This document shows, one piece after another, positions 10,238 to 18,057 of a DNA stretch of 28,861 bases; position 1 is the stretch's first letter, and every line of letters begins with the position of its first letter. Source of the stretch: Isotricha intestinalis. Its lineage: Eukaryota; Ciliophora; Litostomatea; Vestibuliferida; Isotrichidae. The notes below the pieces were generated by a model. It was not told the DNA's origin, searched no databases, and was given only the letters and a program-made list of their open reading frames with translations. The stretch is from positions 1 to 28,861 of the forward strand of contig JAJJLU010000041.1 in assembly GCA_023807065.1 (NCBI GenBank), in the 5' to 3' direction. The position numbers were made by a program, and so were the translations under genes.

Positions 10238-10933
10238 ATGAATAAATCAATAATATTAATAGTTTTTTTAATAACATATTCAATATGTGATGATGATTGT
10301 ACATCATTATCAACAGAGACATCATGTACAGCAAAATCAGGATGTAAATGGACAGCAGGAATAACTTGTGCTGGCGATGATTCTTGTACTTCAAAAACAG
10401 CATCTGAATCTGAATGTACAGAAACAAAATATACTCCAAAAATAAAATGTACTTATACAGCAGCTTTAGCAGCAACATGTAGTGGAAATACTGCATGTAC
10501 TCAAGTTACTTCTTTGGAAACTGCTGCTGCTTGTGAAGGAACAAAATATGGAGGAACTGTTTGTACCTATGATTCTGATACTCCAGCTTGTACTGGAGGA
10601 AGTGAATGTAGTTCTGTTACTGGGTCAGATTTAAATACAGCAACAAAATGTGAATCAACATATTCTGGCCAAACTGCATGTGAATATAAAGCTGGAACTC
10701 CTGCTACTTGTACTGGAGGAACTGGCTCTGAATGTACTCTTACTTCATCAGATTTAACTACATCAACAAAATGTGAAGCAACTACTTATAATGGGGCCCA
10801 AACAAGTTGTGTTTATTCTATTGGTACTTGTGCAGCTGAGAGTGGTGATAATAGCAATGGTAATCCCAAAGATAATAATAGTAGATTTATAAATGTTTCT
10901 CTTCTTTTTTCTTTTTTATATTTATTATTTTAA
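10238..10933 (+). CDS. GPI-anchored Cys-repeat surface antigen (immobilization-antigen type)
   Basis: A 231-residue secreted surface protein. Residues 1-17 are a signal peptide (MNKSIILIVFLITYSIC). The mature part has 20 further Cys at regular intervals, forming about five units of four Cys (C-x8-13-C-x5-11-C-x6-9-C). Units are Thr/Ser/Ala/Gly-rich and include CKWTAGITC, CTYTAALAATC and CVYSIGTC, the C-x-W/Y-x-n-C style of Paramecium surface antigens and Tetrahymena/Ichthyophthirius i-antigens. A small-residue, Asn-rich spacer (201-215) leads to a hydrophobic tail (about 218-231), as expected for GPI attachment. It is much shorter than classical Paramecium antigens and nearer the short i-antigens. 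Codons are visibly richer in G and C than in neighbouring genes. The gene is isolated by spacers of 1.5 and 1.1 kb. Start is after an A run (TAAAAAAATG). Stop is TAA. Confidence 0.85.
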   Translation: MNKSIILIVFLITYSICDDDCTSLSTETSCTAKSGCKWTAGITCAGDDSCTSKTASESECTETKYTPKIKCTYTAALAATCSGNTACTQVTSLETAAACEGTKYGGTVCTYDSDTPACTGGSECSSVTGSDLNTATKCESTYSGQTACEYKAGTPATCTGGTGSECTLTSSDLTTSTKCEATTYNGAQTSCVYSIGTCAAESGDNSNGNPKDNNSRFINVSLLFSFLYLLF

Positions 10934-12060
10934 ATAAAGGAATTATTTTTCTTTAATTGATTTCTTTTAATTTTTTTGGTAATCCTTATTTTATATTTTT
11001 ATTAATTTGTTTTGAATAATATCATTAAAAGTTTAAATAACAATTACAATACTTATAAAATATTTAAATATACCTTGAAATATGGTAATCAGTAGAAGTT
11101 CATTAAAATGAAAAATATATTATAAGGATGTTATTTTTACCAACTTAAAAAAAAACATTTATATTACTTTAAATTTTTCATAACTGTGAATTATATTTTA
11201 AATTGATAAACATATTTTAGAATATCATTTATCTCATGAATAAATTTATATATTTTTTATTCATAAAAAGATTCATATATTTTATTAACAACAAACACTT
11301 GCTTGAAACTCGTCCAGGGAAGTTGTTTCCCTTGGTTCACCAAAAAAATTGCAGTTCAAAAGTTTTTTATCCTAATCTTTATTTAAAATCAATTATCTTC
11401 CTTATTCCGATAAATTCTATTTCTTTTGTTTTAAGACATTTTTTTTTGATGTTTACTAAACCAGTGAAAAGATGATTTAATTTAAGATTGAGACATAAAA
11501 AAATAATGTTTGAAAAATATTTAAAATGATTGAAAATTTTTTAAAAACCTTTCAATAATTAATTTTTAAAAATCTATTTTCCAAATAAATTATTTAAATT
11601 TTATTTTTTCAATTTTAATTATTATTAAAATATTTATTTTTTTTCATGATAATATCATGTTATTTTATTCTTTTATCCCTCTCTCCTCAATTTTATAAAA
11701 GAATAATATTCTTTATTTACCTAAAAATAATGGTTTTATATTAATTAGATATATTTTTTCTTTGCATTTTTATTTTGTGAAATAATAAACAATTTTTGGA
11801 AAAGTTTTTCATAATTTCCCTATTTCCCAATATGAAATTAAAAAATAAATCATTATTTCCCTCATACCTTTAAAAATTAAATGAAAATTACATTTAGTAA
11901 AATTTTTTGGGATTATTTAATAAAAAGTTTGAATTAATAAATTAATTGATTATAAAAATTTTTTAAGAAAATTATTAAATTAAATTAATTTGATAATTCG
12001 AAAAAATTAATTACCTATAATACTAATTTTATTATTAATGTTAATTAATTTATAAAAAAA
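10934..12060. other. 1.1 kb AT-rich spacer downstream of the antigen gene
   Basis: The spacer carries the 3' region of the surface antigen and the 5' region of the 16-residue-repeat gene. It is almost pure A/T except for a short island around 11298-11360, listed separately. A 79-codon frame (11236-11475, +, TGA stop) covers the island. It has a hydrophobic composition and no recognisable motif, and I do not accept it as a gene. No tRNA or other known RNA was identified. Confidence 0.5.
11298..11360. other. GC-rich island with competing hairpins, candidate structured RNA
   Basis: In a background that is nearly all A/T, this patch is clearly richer in G and C. CCAGGGAA (11314-11321) pairs with TTCCC-T-TGG (11327-11335), giving an eight-pair stem with one bulged T and a five-base loop. 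The last four bases of the stem region, TTGG (11332-11335), can instead pair with CCAA (11340-11343) across a TTCA loop, so two hairpins are mutually exclusive. GC islands in such genomes often mark non-coding RNAs or exons. I could not match it to U1-U6, SRP, RNase P, telomerase RNA or a tRNA. It could also be chance or part of a decayed exon. Confidence 0.3.
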
Positions 12061-13782
12061 ATGCAAAAGCAAAGATCATTAAATACATCAGTAAATAATT
12101 CTCAACTTTCGGCAAAATCCAAAGGATTTAAAAAATTAAGAAGATTAGATACTTATATAAATTTAAGAAGAGAACAATTAGGTTTAGATACCCCAATGAT
12201 AGAATACGGAAAGCAATATGAAAAAAGTTTTAGAAGGAAAACAAGATCAAAAACAGTTAAAATAAATAAAAATAAAAATAATCAAAAACCAATAAAACAA
12301 AATTCAATTAATTCTACTGAAAAAAATAAAGCCAAAAGATCAGTTAAATTTGATGATGAGAAAGAATTAGAATTGTTTAAAAAATTAAATGAAGCTAAAA
12401 GTGGAGAAGTAGATATTTCTTTTGAAGAAAGTAGTGTTGAAAATTCTGTTGATAAAGAAAAATTGAACAATATCAATAAATTATCAGATGAAGAAAAAAA
12501 TAAAATTATTTTAAATGGTATTGAAAAATTATCTGAAGAAGAAAAAAATGATATTATTTTAAAAGGTATTGAAAAATTATCTGAAGAAGAAAAAAATAAT
12601 ATTATTTTAAAAGGTATTGAAGATTTACCTAAAGAAGAAAAAGAAAATATTATTATGAAAGGATTTGAAGATTTATCTGATGATGAAAAAGAAAATATTA
12701 TTTTAAAAGGAATTAAAGATTTATCAAAAAATGAAAAAGAAAAAATTATTGTTAAAGGAATTAATAGTTTACCAAAAGAAGAAAAAGAAAATATCATTGT
12801 AAAGGGTATTCAGAATTTATCAGAAAAAGAAAAAGATAATTTACAATTAAAAGGATTAGATAATTTATCTGAAAATGAAAAAGAAAGTATTTTAAATAAT
12901 TTAAAAGATTTACCTGAAGATATTAAAAATAAATTTTTAAACAATGGTTTAGATTCATTAAACGAAAAAGAAAAACAAATTTTGAATAATGCTCTAAATA
13001 ATAATTTATCAGAAAAAGAAAAAAAAAAATTATATATTAATGGATATGACACTTTATCTGAAAATGAAAAAAAAAAAATATTAATTAATGGTTATGATAA
13101 TTTATCAGAAAAAGAAAAGAATAAAGTATTAGTTAAAGGCTTTGAAGAATTACCTGATGAAGAAAAAAAGAATATAATAATTAATGGATTTAATAAATTA
13201 CCAGAAAATGAGAAAAATAAAATATTATTAAATGGGTTTAATAAATTACCTCCAAAAGAAAAAAATAAAATATTATTAAAAGGATTTAATAAATTACCTC
13301 AAAAAGAAAAAAATAAAATATTATTAAAAGGATATGAAACTTTATCAGAAAAAGAAAAAAATAAAATATTATTAAAAGGATATGAAAAATATGAAAATGA
13401 TAAAAAAATTGAAGAATTATTACAAAAAGATTATAATATAATCCAAACTGTGAATGGAAAATTAAAAAATGGATTATCAGAAAAAGAAATAGAAGAATGG
13501 AATAAATTAAGAAGAATACCAAAATGGAAATTAAAATGTATGGAATATTTTCATATTAGTGAAAATCAATATGATGAAAGTAAAAAAAGAATTGATAATC
13601 CTCATTTCAGATGTTGTAGTATGAATTTAAATAATGATTATAGTACTAATACTCATAATAAAATTTATGGTCCATATACAATAAGAGGAATGAATGATTA
13701 TAATAATAATATTAAATTATTTCCTCTTTATAGATTTGCAAAACAAATTGAAGAAAATACAAGTCCACTTCCAAAAAATTAA
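12061..13782 (+). CDS. Protein with nineteen tandem 16-residue helical repeats
   Basis: A 573-residue protein I cannot name. Residues 1-140 are a basic, Lys/Arg-rich N-terminus turning acidic before the repeats. Residues 141-443 are nineteen tandem copies of a 16-residue unit (two with slightly shifted or 15-residue spacing). The consensus is L-[PS]-x-x-E-K-x-x-I-[IL]-[LI]-[KN]-G-[FIY]-x-x. Ser/Pro after Leu can cap a helix and Gly13 can end it, so each unit is probably one short amphipathic helix plus a turn, stacking as a solenoid or rod (inference). The C-terminal 130 residues are non-repetitive, with IPKWKLKCMEYFHIS (about 486-500), a paired-Cys stretch FRCCSMN and a YGPYTIRGMNDYN block. 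This part is the best candidate for a conserved domain. There is no signal peptide or membrane segment. The start is preceded by an A run and the stop is TAA. Confidence 0.85.
   Translation: MQKQRSLNTSVNNSQLSAKSKGFKKLRRLDTYINLRREQLGLDTPMIEYGKQYEKSFRRKTRSKTVKINKNKNNQKPIKQNSINSTEKNKAKRSVKFDDEKELELFKKLNEAKSGEVDISFEESSVENSVDKEKLNNINKLSDEEKNKIILNGIEKLSEEEKNDIILKGIEKLSEEEKNNIILKGIEDLPKEEKENIIMKGFEDLSDDEKENIILKGIKDLSKNEKEKIIVKGINSLPKEEKENIIVKGIQNLSEKEKDNLQLKGLDNLSENEKESILNNLKDLPEDIKNKFLNNGLDSLNEKEKQILNNALNNNLSEKEKKKLYINGYDTLSENEKKKILINGYDNLSEKEKNKVLVKGFEELPDEEKKNIIINGFNKLPENEKNKILLNGFNKLPPKEKNKILLKGFNKLPQKEKNKILLKGYETLSEKEKNKILLKGYEKYENDKKIEELLQKDYNIIQTVNGKLKNGLSEKEIEEWNKLRRIPKWKLKCMEYFHISENQYDESKKRIDNPHFRCCSMNLNNDYSTNTHNKIYGPYTIRGMNDYNNNIKLFPLYRFAKQIEENTSPLPKN
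12481..13389 (+). repeat. 48-bp coding minisatellite, 19 copies
   Basis: The 16-residue repeats are encoded by 48-bp units in register with the reading frame over about 909 bp. Copies fall into two homogenised blocks. The 5' block (copies 1-3, then 4-7 more loosely) uses the LSEEEKN-IILKGIEK style. The 3' block (copies 15-19) uses the LPxKEKNKILLKGFNK style, and copies 16-19 are nearly identical at the DNA level. Middle copies 8-12 are the most diverged, with indels in units 9 and 11. This pattern suggests repeated local duplication at both ends of an older array. Confidence 0.9.
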
Positions 13783-13918
13783 TTTATAAATATTATGAAA
13801 TAAGTACGTTTTTTAAAACTTGAGTTATTTATTTAATTAATAATAATTATTATTTATTTTTTTTGGAAATTGTAATTAAATTTTCATTTGATTTTAAAAT
13901 AAATATAATTAATTTTCA

Positions 13919-14914
13919 ATGGAAGAATATAAAGGAATTTATTATGGGGAAAAAAAAGAACAAAGATTTTTTGAAGGAGGAGCACATTTTAGATATAAAG
14001 ATTTATATAAGATATTAATAATTTTAGGAGGAGAAATTCAAGAAAAAAATAGAAGAAATTCTAATTCAAAAGATTTAATTTCTAAATCGAATTTCAGTGA
14101 TAAATTAAATATTCAGAAAGGACAATCAAGAAATTTAAATAAATTAAATTATGTTAATAACCCAAACACAAAAGTTTCTAATAATTCACTCTTTTCTAAT
14201 TCTAAAACTGAATGTAAACCTTTTCTATTTCAGAAAATGAATTTAAAAAAATCAAATAATAACTTAAGTAAAAATGATAATCAAAGAGTAAATTCGAATA
14301 TCAAACTAAGAAACTTTACTTTTGAAAGAATATCTAGTAAAAGTTCAAATAAAAATGAAATAATTAAAAATTCTTCTTCAAATAAAAATAAAAACATACA
14401 AAATTTAAAATTAAATAATATTACATCAAATAGAAATATTATTTTAAACAACCATCATACAATCAATATTTCAAATAATAATAAATTGTTTAATTACCAA
14501 CTAAATAATAACAAAGCAATAAATAATATGAATACAATATATAGTAATACCAATTATTTTGATAATTATCTTTTAAATAATAATAATAATCCTCATAGTA
14601 ATAAACGTTCCAGAAATAATTATCAACATCATACTGGTCATGTTAAATCAATAGATTTAAAAAATAAATTTGGATTAGCAAATGCAAAGAGTTCTGAAGG
14701 AATTAATTTTAATAAAACAATAAATCAAACACATAAATCAGACAAAAATAATTCAGAAATTGATAATATTGTTAAAAAGAAAAATGAACATTATGTTATT
14801 ATTCCTAGGAAAGATAATATTAAAAATAATACAGGTAATTTTAATTTAGGATTTACCCTTTTTAATTACGATAAAAATAATTTCAAAAAAAATTTAAGTT
14901 CTATATATAAATAA
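13919..14914 (+). CDS. Asn-rich hypothetical protein with compact conserved-looking N-terminus
   Basis: A 331-residue protein of unknown function. The first 42 residues look folded and distinct: MEEYKGIYYGEKKEQ, then FFEGGAHFRYKDLYKILIIL. The tyrosines, EGGAHF and Y-K-x-L-Y-K pattern resemble a short conserved block rather than random sequence. From about residue 45 to the end the chain is Asn/Lys/Ser-rich and low complexity, presumably disordered, with a mildly hydrophobic last 25 residues (FNLGFTLFNYDK). No signal peptide, membrane segment or catalytic motif is seen. It lies 136 bp after the repeat-protein gene on the same strand and converges on the next gene with only 68 bp between stop codons. 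The stop is TAA. Confidence 0.75.
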   Translation: MEEYKGIYYGEKKEQRFFEGGAHFRYKDLYKILIILGGEIQEKNRRNSNSKDLISKSNFSDKLNIQKGQSRNLNKLNYVNNPNTKVSNNSLFSNSKTECKPFLFQKMNLKKSNNNLSKNDNQRVNSNIKLRNFTFERISSKSSNKNEIIKNSSSNKNKNIQNLKLNNITSNRNIILNNHHTINISNNNKLFNYQLNNNKAINNMNTIYSNTNYFDNYLLNNNNNPHSNKRSRNNYQHHTGHVKSIDLKNKFGLANAKSSEGINFNKTINQTHKSDKNNSEIDNIVKKKNEHYVIIPRKDNIKNNTGNFNLGFTLFNYDKNNFKKNLSSIYK

Positions 14915-14982
14915 CAAATAAATAAGCATATAAAATTAATGTTTAATAAATTTTTATAAAATTTAAAATCCTTTAATTTAAA

Positions 14983-17136
14983 TTACAATGATTGTTTTAT
15001 TCTTTCAACTTCAGAATGATATAAATCATGACTTAATAACAAAGCTCCTAACTCTTTATTTTGAGATATGATTTTATTTAATTCTTCTTCATTTTCACTA
15101 TCTATAGGAATATTTCTGTTTCTTAATTGTAGTTTTCTTCTATTTGAATTAATTGGAGGTAATTTTTTTAGATTATTTTTATTTATACCTTGTTCAGTTT
15201 TCATTCTATTCTCATTAATGTTTTCCTTAATATTGTTTTTATTTTCTAAAGATATATTTAATTCTTTCTTTTTTTGTTTTGTTTTCTTAACTTCAGATTT
15301 ATTTAATTGTTTGGTATCAAATAATTTCTTTGTTTTAATATCTTTATCGATTTTTTGTACAGATTTACAATAATCAAATTTTTTTTCCAATTTTTTATGT
15401 TCAAGTTCCCATTGAGGAGATCCAACATTACTTCCTAAACTTGTTGGATATCTATAATTACTGTTTTTTAAATTTTCTTGATATTCTTTTAAAGTATGTG
15501 GCTTATATCTTATTTTTTTTAGTTTAGTTAAATTACCATTATTATTCTTATTATTACTATTATCCTGATTATTTATAATATTATTATTAATATTATTATT
15601 ACTATTATTTAAATTATTATTAAATAAATTATTATTGATAATGGGTAAATTTTGATTTATTATATTTGGAATTAATTGATTTTGTGAATTATTATTTAAA
15701 TTATTATATGAATTATATAATTGAATCTGAGGCATATTAACACTAGTATTCATATTATTCATGTAATTTAAATTTATTTGATTTTGATTATTTTTATTTG
15801 GAGTATTATTATTATAATAAGGGATTTGAGTCATAAAATCCCTAGATGAATTATTATTATTGTTATTAGTCATATTTGAGGAATTTAATTTTGATTGGTC
15901 TAAGTCTCTTTTAGATTTATTTTTTCTTAAATTTTTTTTTAATAATTCTTTTTGCTTTTTTATTAAAGGTTCCAATAACTTTTTTTTCTCTTCATAATAA
16001 GAATTTTGATTTCCTCTAATTAGATATGGATGTTTTAAATTAAATATCCTATTTGTTAGTTTCCTATTTAATTTATCATAAAATTTGTTTGCCTCCTTAT
16101 TTAAAATATCCATTTGTTGATGAGTTACATTAAAAGAATCATCACTTAAAGAGCAAGAAATTATATCACTTTCATTTAAATTTTTTGGAATAATTTTCTT
16201 TTTTTTTTTTTGCGTTATTTGAGAAGTTTCATAATCTTTTTCTTCATTATTATTTTTATTTTCATTATTTAAACTAACATTATTGTGAAGATTATTATCT
16301 TCATTAATTTCTTCTTTATAATTATTCAATGAATTATTATTTATATCATTTTCTCTTTGCTTGTTTATACTTTGATTCATTGTAATGTCATTATTTGAGT
16401 TTTTATTATTTAAAATCTTATTCTTAATATTATTTTTATCAATATTTGAATTGTTACTTTTATTCATATTATTTAAATTAATTTTTTTTTTTTGCTCATT
16501 ACTATTTTCTGTCTGAGTAATATTTTTATTTAAATTAATACTATCATTTACACGAATATTATTATTTTGATTATTTACATTTCTTTCAGTAATACTTTTA
16601 TTATTAATATTTTCATTTGTATTAAAAGTGTTAATTTCAGTTTCATTTATATTATTGTCTTTTTCTATTTTTTCTTCGGGTAATCCTTGATAACTATTTT
16701 TTATATATGGATTTGGAATTTTCATAATAGGTTTCTGAGAAAATTTATTATATAAAAGAAATTCTTGATTATCTTTAGTGGGTTTCACCTCAAAATTACT
16801 ATAACTTTTAGTTTTTTTTTTCTTTGTTTTGTCATTGATACTTTCATTACTATAATTTTTTTCATCTTCAATATAATTATCATCATTATTAATATTTGAA
16901 CTTTTAATCAATTCATTTTCATTATCCAATTCAATATCATTTTCATCCCTACTTCCTTCCCAATTAGGTAAAATTTCAAAATTTATTCCATTTCCTGTTG
17001 TTTCTCCTACATCTTGTTCTGGAATTATTGTTGGTAGGGGGTTATTTAATTTTGATTCTTCTTCTTTTTCCTTTTTACCTTTTATATATTCTAATCTTTC
17101 TTTAAAGATTCTCACATATGAATTTACTGTTTTCAT
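14983..17136 (-). CDS. Asn-rich protein with JHY-like motif, possible ciliary protein
   Basis: A 717-residue, mostly disordered Asn/Lys-rich protein with several poly-Asn tracts (notably about 490-535). Three parts look constrained. The N-terminus is MKTVNSYVRIFKERLEYIKG. A central block at about 322-375 includes QMDILNKEANKFYDKLN and NLKHPYLIRGN. Residues about 537-595 carry IRYKPHTLKEYQENLK, LGSNVGSPQWELEHKKLEKK and FDYCKSVQKID. The K-P-x-T-L-K-x-Y ... L-G ... Y-x-K-x-V order resembles the C-terminal motif of JHY (Juvenile hydrocephalus, C11orf63), a protein needed for motile cilia. That match is from memory of the pattern and not tested. The C-terminus is SHDLYHSEVERIKQSL. The stop is TAA. 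The promoter side faces the V-ATPase G gene (248 bp, divergent). Confidence 0.7.
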   Translation of the reverse strand: MKTVNSYVRIFKERLEYIKGKKEKEEESKLNNPLPTIIPEQDVGETTGNGINFEILPNWEGSRDENDIELDNENELIKSSNINNDDNYIEDEKNYSNESINDKTKKKKTKSYSNFEVKPTKDNQEFLLYNKFSQKPIMKIPNPYIKNSYQGLPEEKIEKDNNINETEINTFNTNENINNKSITERNVNNQNNNIRVNDSINLNKNITQTENSNEQKKKINLNNMNKSNNSNIDKNNIKNKILNNKNSNNDITMNQSINKQRENDINNNSLNNYKEEINEDNNLHNNVSLNNENKNNNEEKDYETSQITQKKKKKIIPKNLNESDIISCSLSDDSFNVTHQQMDILNKEANKFYDKLNRKLTNRIFNLKHPYLIRGNQNSYYEEKKKLLEPLIKKQKELLKKNLRKNKSKRDLDQSKLNSSNMTNNNNNNSSRDFMTQIPYYNNNTPNKNNQNQINLNYMNNMNTSVNMPQIQLYNSYNNLNNNSQNQLIPNIINQNLPIINNNLFNNNLNNSNNNINNNIINNQDNSNNKNNNGNLTKLKKIRYKPHTLKEYQENLKNSNYRYPTSLGSNVGSPQWELEHKKLEKKFDYCKSVQKIDKDIKTKKLFDTKQLNKSEVKKTKQKKKELNISLENKNNIKENINENRMKTEQGINKNNLKKLPPINSNRRKLQLRNRNIPIDSENEEELNKIISQNKELGALLLSHDLYHSEVERIKQSL

Positions 17137-17384
17137 TTTTATTATTATTTTTAATTAATTATTCAAAATTAATGTTTGAGTAATGGGTTTAATAAAACAA
17201 ATGAATTTTTTAAAGAAATATAAAACTTAAAAAATGAAATATATTCTTTTCAAATTTTAAATTAATTCATAAAAGAAATCAATGAAAATTTTAATTAATA
17301 ATTATTAAATTATCAAACCTATAATCAAAATTAATTTTGTTTGTTTTTGTTTCAATTTTTAAAATAAATTAATATTATAAAAAA

Positions 17385-17836
17385 ATGAGTCAACAAAAAT
17401 TTAATCAATTTTATGAACAAATTTTAGAAGAAGAAAATAAAGCAAGAGCAGAAATTGAAAAAGAAAATAGAAACAAGTAAATTATAAATAAATAAAAAAT
17501 AAAATAGAAAGAGAGAAGAAGAAGAAAGAAAAGAAAAAGCAAAACAAGAATTATTACAATATGAAGCAGAATTAAGAGAAGAATTAAATCAAAAGAAAAA
17601 AGAAGTATATTTATAATTAATAAAATATATATTTTTATTAGGTTGATGCAACAAAAGAAGATTTAAAAAAAGCAGAAGATGAAGAACTTCAAGAAATAGA
17701 AAATATAAAAAATCTTGTTGAAGAAAGAAAATCTAATATTATTGATTTTATTATTAATAATATTACTCAAGTTGATTTATCTTTTCCTGAAAGTGTTAAA
17801 AAAAGATTTAAAAAGAAAAAGAAAAAAAATAATTAA
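17385..17836 (+). CDS. V-type proton ATPase subunit G (three exons)
   Basis: Spliced exons 17385-17476, 17508-17604 and 17642-17836 give a 127-residue protein. It begins MSQQKFNQFYEQILEEENKA, is almost entirely a charged coiled coil in the first 75 residues, and ends with an amphipathic part (RKSNIIDFIINNITQVDL), then FPESVKKRF and a Lys-rich tail. This size and layout match subunit G (Vma10), which pairs with subunit E in the peripheral stalk of the vacuolar H+-ATPase. Both introns interrupt an otherwise continuous frame, begin GTAAAT or GTATAT and end TAG. Splicing joins codons correctly (AA+A at the first junction). The unspliced frame is broken at the first intron, which is why the gene is easily missed. 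Start ATG follows an A run. The stop is TAA. Another short coiled-coil protein is possible, but the C-terminus favours subunit G. Confidence 0.75.
17477..17507 (+). other. Intron 1 of V-ATPase G gene, 31 nt
   Basis: The sequence begins GTAAATTATAAAT and ends AAATAG, and it contains in-frame stops. Removing it restores the coiled-coil frame with a split AAA codon. It is pure A/T apart from the splice-site G residues. Confidence 0.85.
17605..17641 (+). other. Intron 2 of V-ATPase G gene, 37 nt
   Basis: The sequence begins GTATATTTATAATTAA and ends TTTTATTAG, with in-frame stops. Removal joins GAA to GTT in phase 0 and continues the subunit G frame to TAA at 17834-17836. It is A/T-only apart from the terminal splice G residues. 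Confidence 0.85.
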
Positions 17837-18057
17837 ATAGTTAAAACCAAAGAGTATTAATTATTTAAAAAAATTAAAAAAAATATATTTATTTTTTATC
17901 ATGTAAATAAAATATATTTTTTTATTGATTTTTTTTAAATGAAATTAAAGAAATCCATTAAACAATTAAAACCTAAATTATTTATATTAAAAAAGAAAAA
18001 GAGAATAAAAATGTAAATTTATTTTATCGTTTAAAAAAACATTATTTTTTCTTACTT

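Noticed and set aside
10194..10496. A 100-codon minus-strand frame overlapping the surface antigen.
   Set aside because: The antigen on the plus strand has a signal peptide, Cys periodicity and GPI tail. The antisense frame has only AT-rich hydrophobic composition.
11236..11475. A 79-codon plus-strand frame spanning the GC island.
   Set aside because: The composition is hydrophobic and Phe/Ile-rich as expected from T-rich DNA, with no domain and no A run before the start. Length is within chance for this composition.
12187..12195. Internal CCCCAAT inside the repeat-protein gene, considered as a telomerase template or internal telomere seed.
   Set aside because: It is a single copy lying in frame within coding sequence, with no second partial repeat as a template would need.
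12282..13522. Three minus-strand frames of 78-171 codons opposite the repeat-protein gene.
   Set aside because: They are antisense shadows of the 48-bp repeat. Their Ser/Phe-rich pattern simply mirrors the EK-rich repeats.
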